Assembly (NCBI GenBank): GCA_934643765.1
Contig: CAKUCT010000136.1
Span: 1 to 5,274, forward strand
DNA: 5,274 bases
From: an uncultured Oscillospiraceae bacterium
GTDB taxonomy: Bacteria > Bacillota > Clostridia > Oscillospirales > Oscillospiraceae
Reading direction: 5' to 3'
The position numbers and the translations under genes were made by a program. Positions within the stretch are counted from its first letter, which is position 1. Each line of letters opens with the position of its first letter. Shown piece after piece: positions 4,482 to 5,274 of the stretch. A model generated the notes under the pieces. It was not told the DNA's origin. It was given only the letters and a program-made list of their open reading frames with translations, and did not search any database.

Positions 4482-5274
4482 ATGGAAAAGCGCTTTAAAC
4501 TGAAGGAACACGGTACGACCGTCCGCACGGAAATTATGGCCGGTATCACCACCTTCATGGCGATGGCCTACATTCTGATGGTCAACGCCGGCATGTTTGC
4601 AAGCCTCGGCACCGTCAGCTACGGCGCGGTCTACATCGCAACGGCGATCTCCGCTGTCATCGGCACGGTTCTCATCGGCCTGCTCTCCAATCTTCCCCTG
4701 GCGCAGGCTTCCGGCATGGGCCTGAATGCGTTCTTTGTCTACACCGTCTGTTTCACCTTCGGCCTGAGCTACGCAAACGGCCTCGTGCTCGTCCTCGTTG
4801 ACGGCATCGTCTTCGTCCTGCTGACCGTCACCGGCCTGCGCAAGATGATCTTCGACGCCATCCCGGCAGCCGTCAAGACGGCCATCTCCGCCGGCATCGG
4901 CCTGTTCATCGCCTTCATCGGCCTGCAGAACGCGGGCATCGTCGTTGACGACGGCGCAACGCTTGTCAACCTCGCTTCCTTCAACGTCTTCTCCGGCACG
5001 GCGACCTGGGCCTCCATCTTCCCGATGCTGCTGACGATCATCGCCGTCTTCGCCATCGGCGCCATGTCCAAGAAAAAGGTCAAGGGCGCGGTTCTGTGGG
5101 GCATGCTCGGCGGCGCAGTTGCCTATTATGTGATCGGCCTCATCACCGTTCCCGATTTCTATGCTACGGCTGTCGCTCCCAACCTGACCTCCGACTTCTT
5201 TGGCGCATTCAAGGAGTTCGGCGCACAGGCCTTCGGCAAGGTCTTCACGGAAGGCTTCGACTTCTCCCCGTACA
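4482..5274 (+). CDS. NCS2-family guanine/hypoxanthine (AzgA/PbuG-type) permease, 3' end outside window
   Basis: The frame is open from ATG 4482 to the window end (264 complete codons; the family is usually 430-480). It starts MEKRFKLKEHGTTVRTEIMA and is preceded by AGGAAGG (4467-4473), eight bases before the ATG. Family hallmarks are GITTFMAMAYILMVN (residues about 20-34, first membrane segment), NLPLAQASGMGLNAFFVYTV (about 69-88, substrate-binding region of the NCS2 fold) and AVKTAISAGIGLFIAFIGLQ (about 129-148). Several further hydrophobic segments follow. It is a proton-coupled importer of a purine base in the cytoplasmic membrane. The divergent phosphoribosyltransferase would trap the imported base as nucleotide. 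Substrate choice between adenine, guanine and hypoxanthine cannot be decided from this part. Confidence 0.9.
   Translation, partial: MEKRFKLKEHGTTVRTEIMAGITTFMAMAYILMVNAGMFASLGTVSYGAVYIATAISAVIGTVLIGLLSNLPLAQASGMGLNAFFVYTVCFTFGLSYANGLVLVLVDGIVFVLLTVTGLRKMIFDAIPAAVKTAISAGIGLFIAFIGLQNAGIVVDDGATLVNLASFNVFSGTATWASIFPMLLTIIAVFAIGAMSKKKVKGAVLWGMLGGAVAYYVIGLITVPDFYATAVAPNLTSDFFGAFKEFGAQAFGKVFTEGFDFSPY

Noticed and set aside
4769..5104. Open frame on the - strand (111 codons) inside the permease gene
   Set aside because: It is the antisense of a strongly recognisable NCS2 permease and has no gene features of its own.

Overview
The window reads as chromosomal DNA of a Gram-positive, probably anaerobic gut-type member of the Bacillota (Clostridia, perhaps Oscillospirales). 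The evidence is the strong GGAGG ribosome binding sites, textbook sigma-A promoters with 17-base spacers, a lipoprotein polysaccharide deacetylase, an XRE regulator with a TPR-like tail, and a clostridial-style ABC-2 permease end, all in fairly GC-rich DNA. The genus cannot be told from this sequence.

Layout. Positions 1-387 (+) are the 3' end of a membrane protein, probably an ABC-2 type permease. Positions 405-578 hold a tight run of inverted repeats; the last has a T-run on the + strand and also encodes the final codons of the gene facing it. Positions 1770-2630 and 565-1749 (both -) form a probable two-gene operon: an XRE/TPR regulator, then a secreted lipoprotein carbohydrate esterase (NodB fold). 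The operon has its own promoter, with a palindrome at the predicted transcription start. Diverging from it, a TTG-started cytidine deaminase-type gene (2807-3518, +) is cut in two by a roughly 268-base non-coding element with near-perfect 25-base terminal inverted repeats (about 2940-3211). A bidirectional terminator (3541-3576) separates it from a purine-type phosphoribosyltransferase (3597-4154, -). That gene is divergent from an AzgA/PbuG-type purine permease (4482 to the window end, +), and the 327 bases between their start codons hold two strong promoters.

Working together. The phosphoribosyltransferase and permease look like a purine uptake and salvage pair. The deaminase would be a nucleoside salvage enzyme but is interrupted here. 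The regulator and deacetylase suggest regulated cell-envelope or exopolysaccharide modification. The most notable item is the MITE-like foldback element inside the deaminase gene: it adds a stop codon in its first few bases, yet both gene halves remain open and recognisable on either side. The second is the cluster of hairpins at 405-578.
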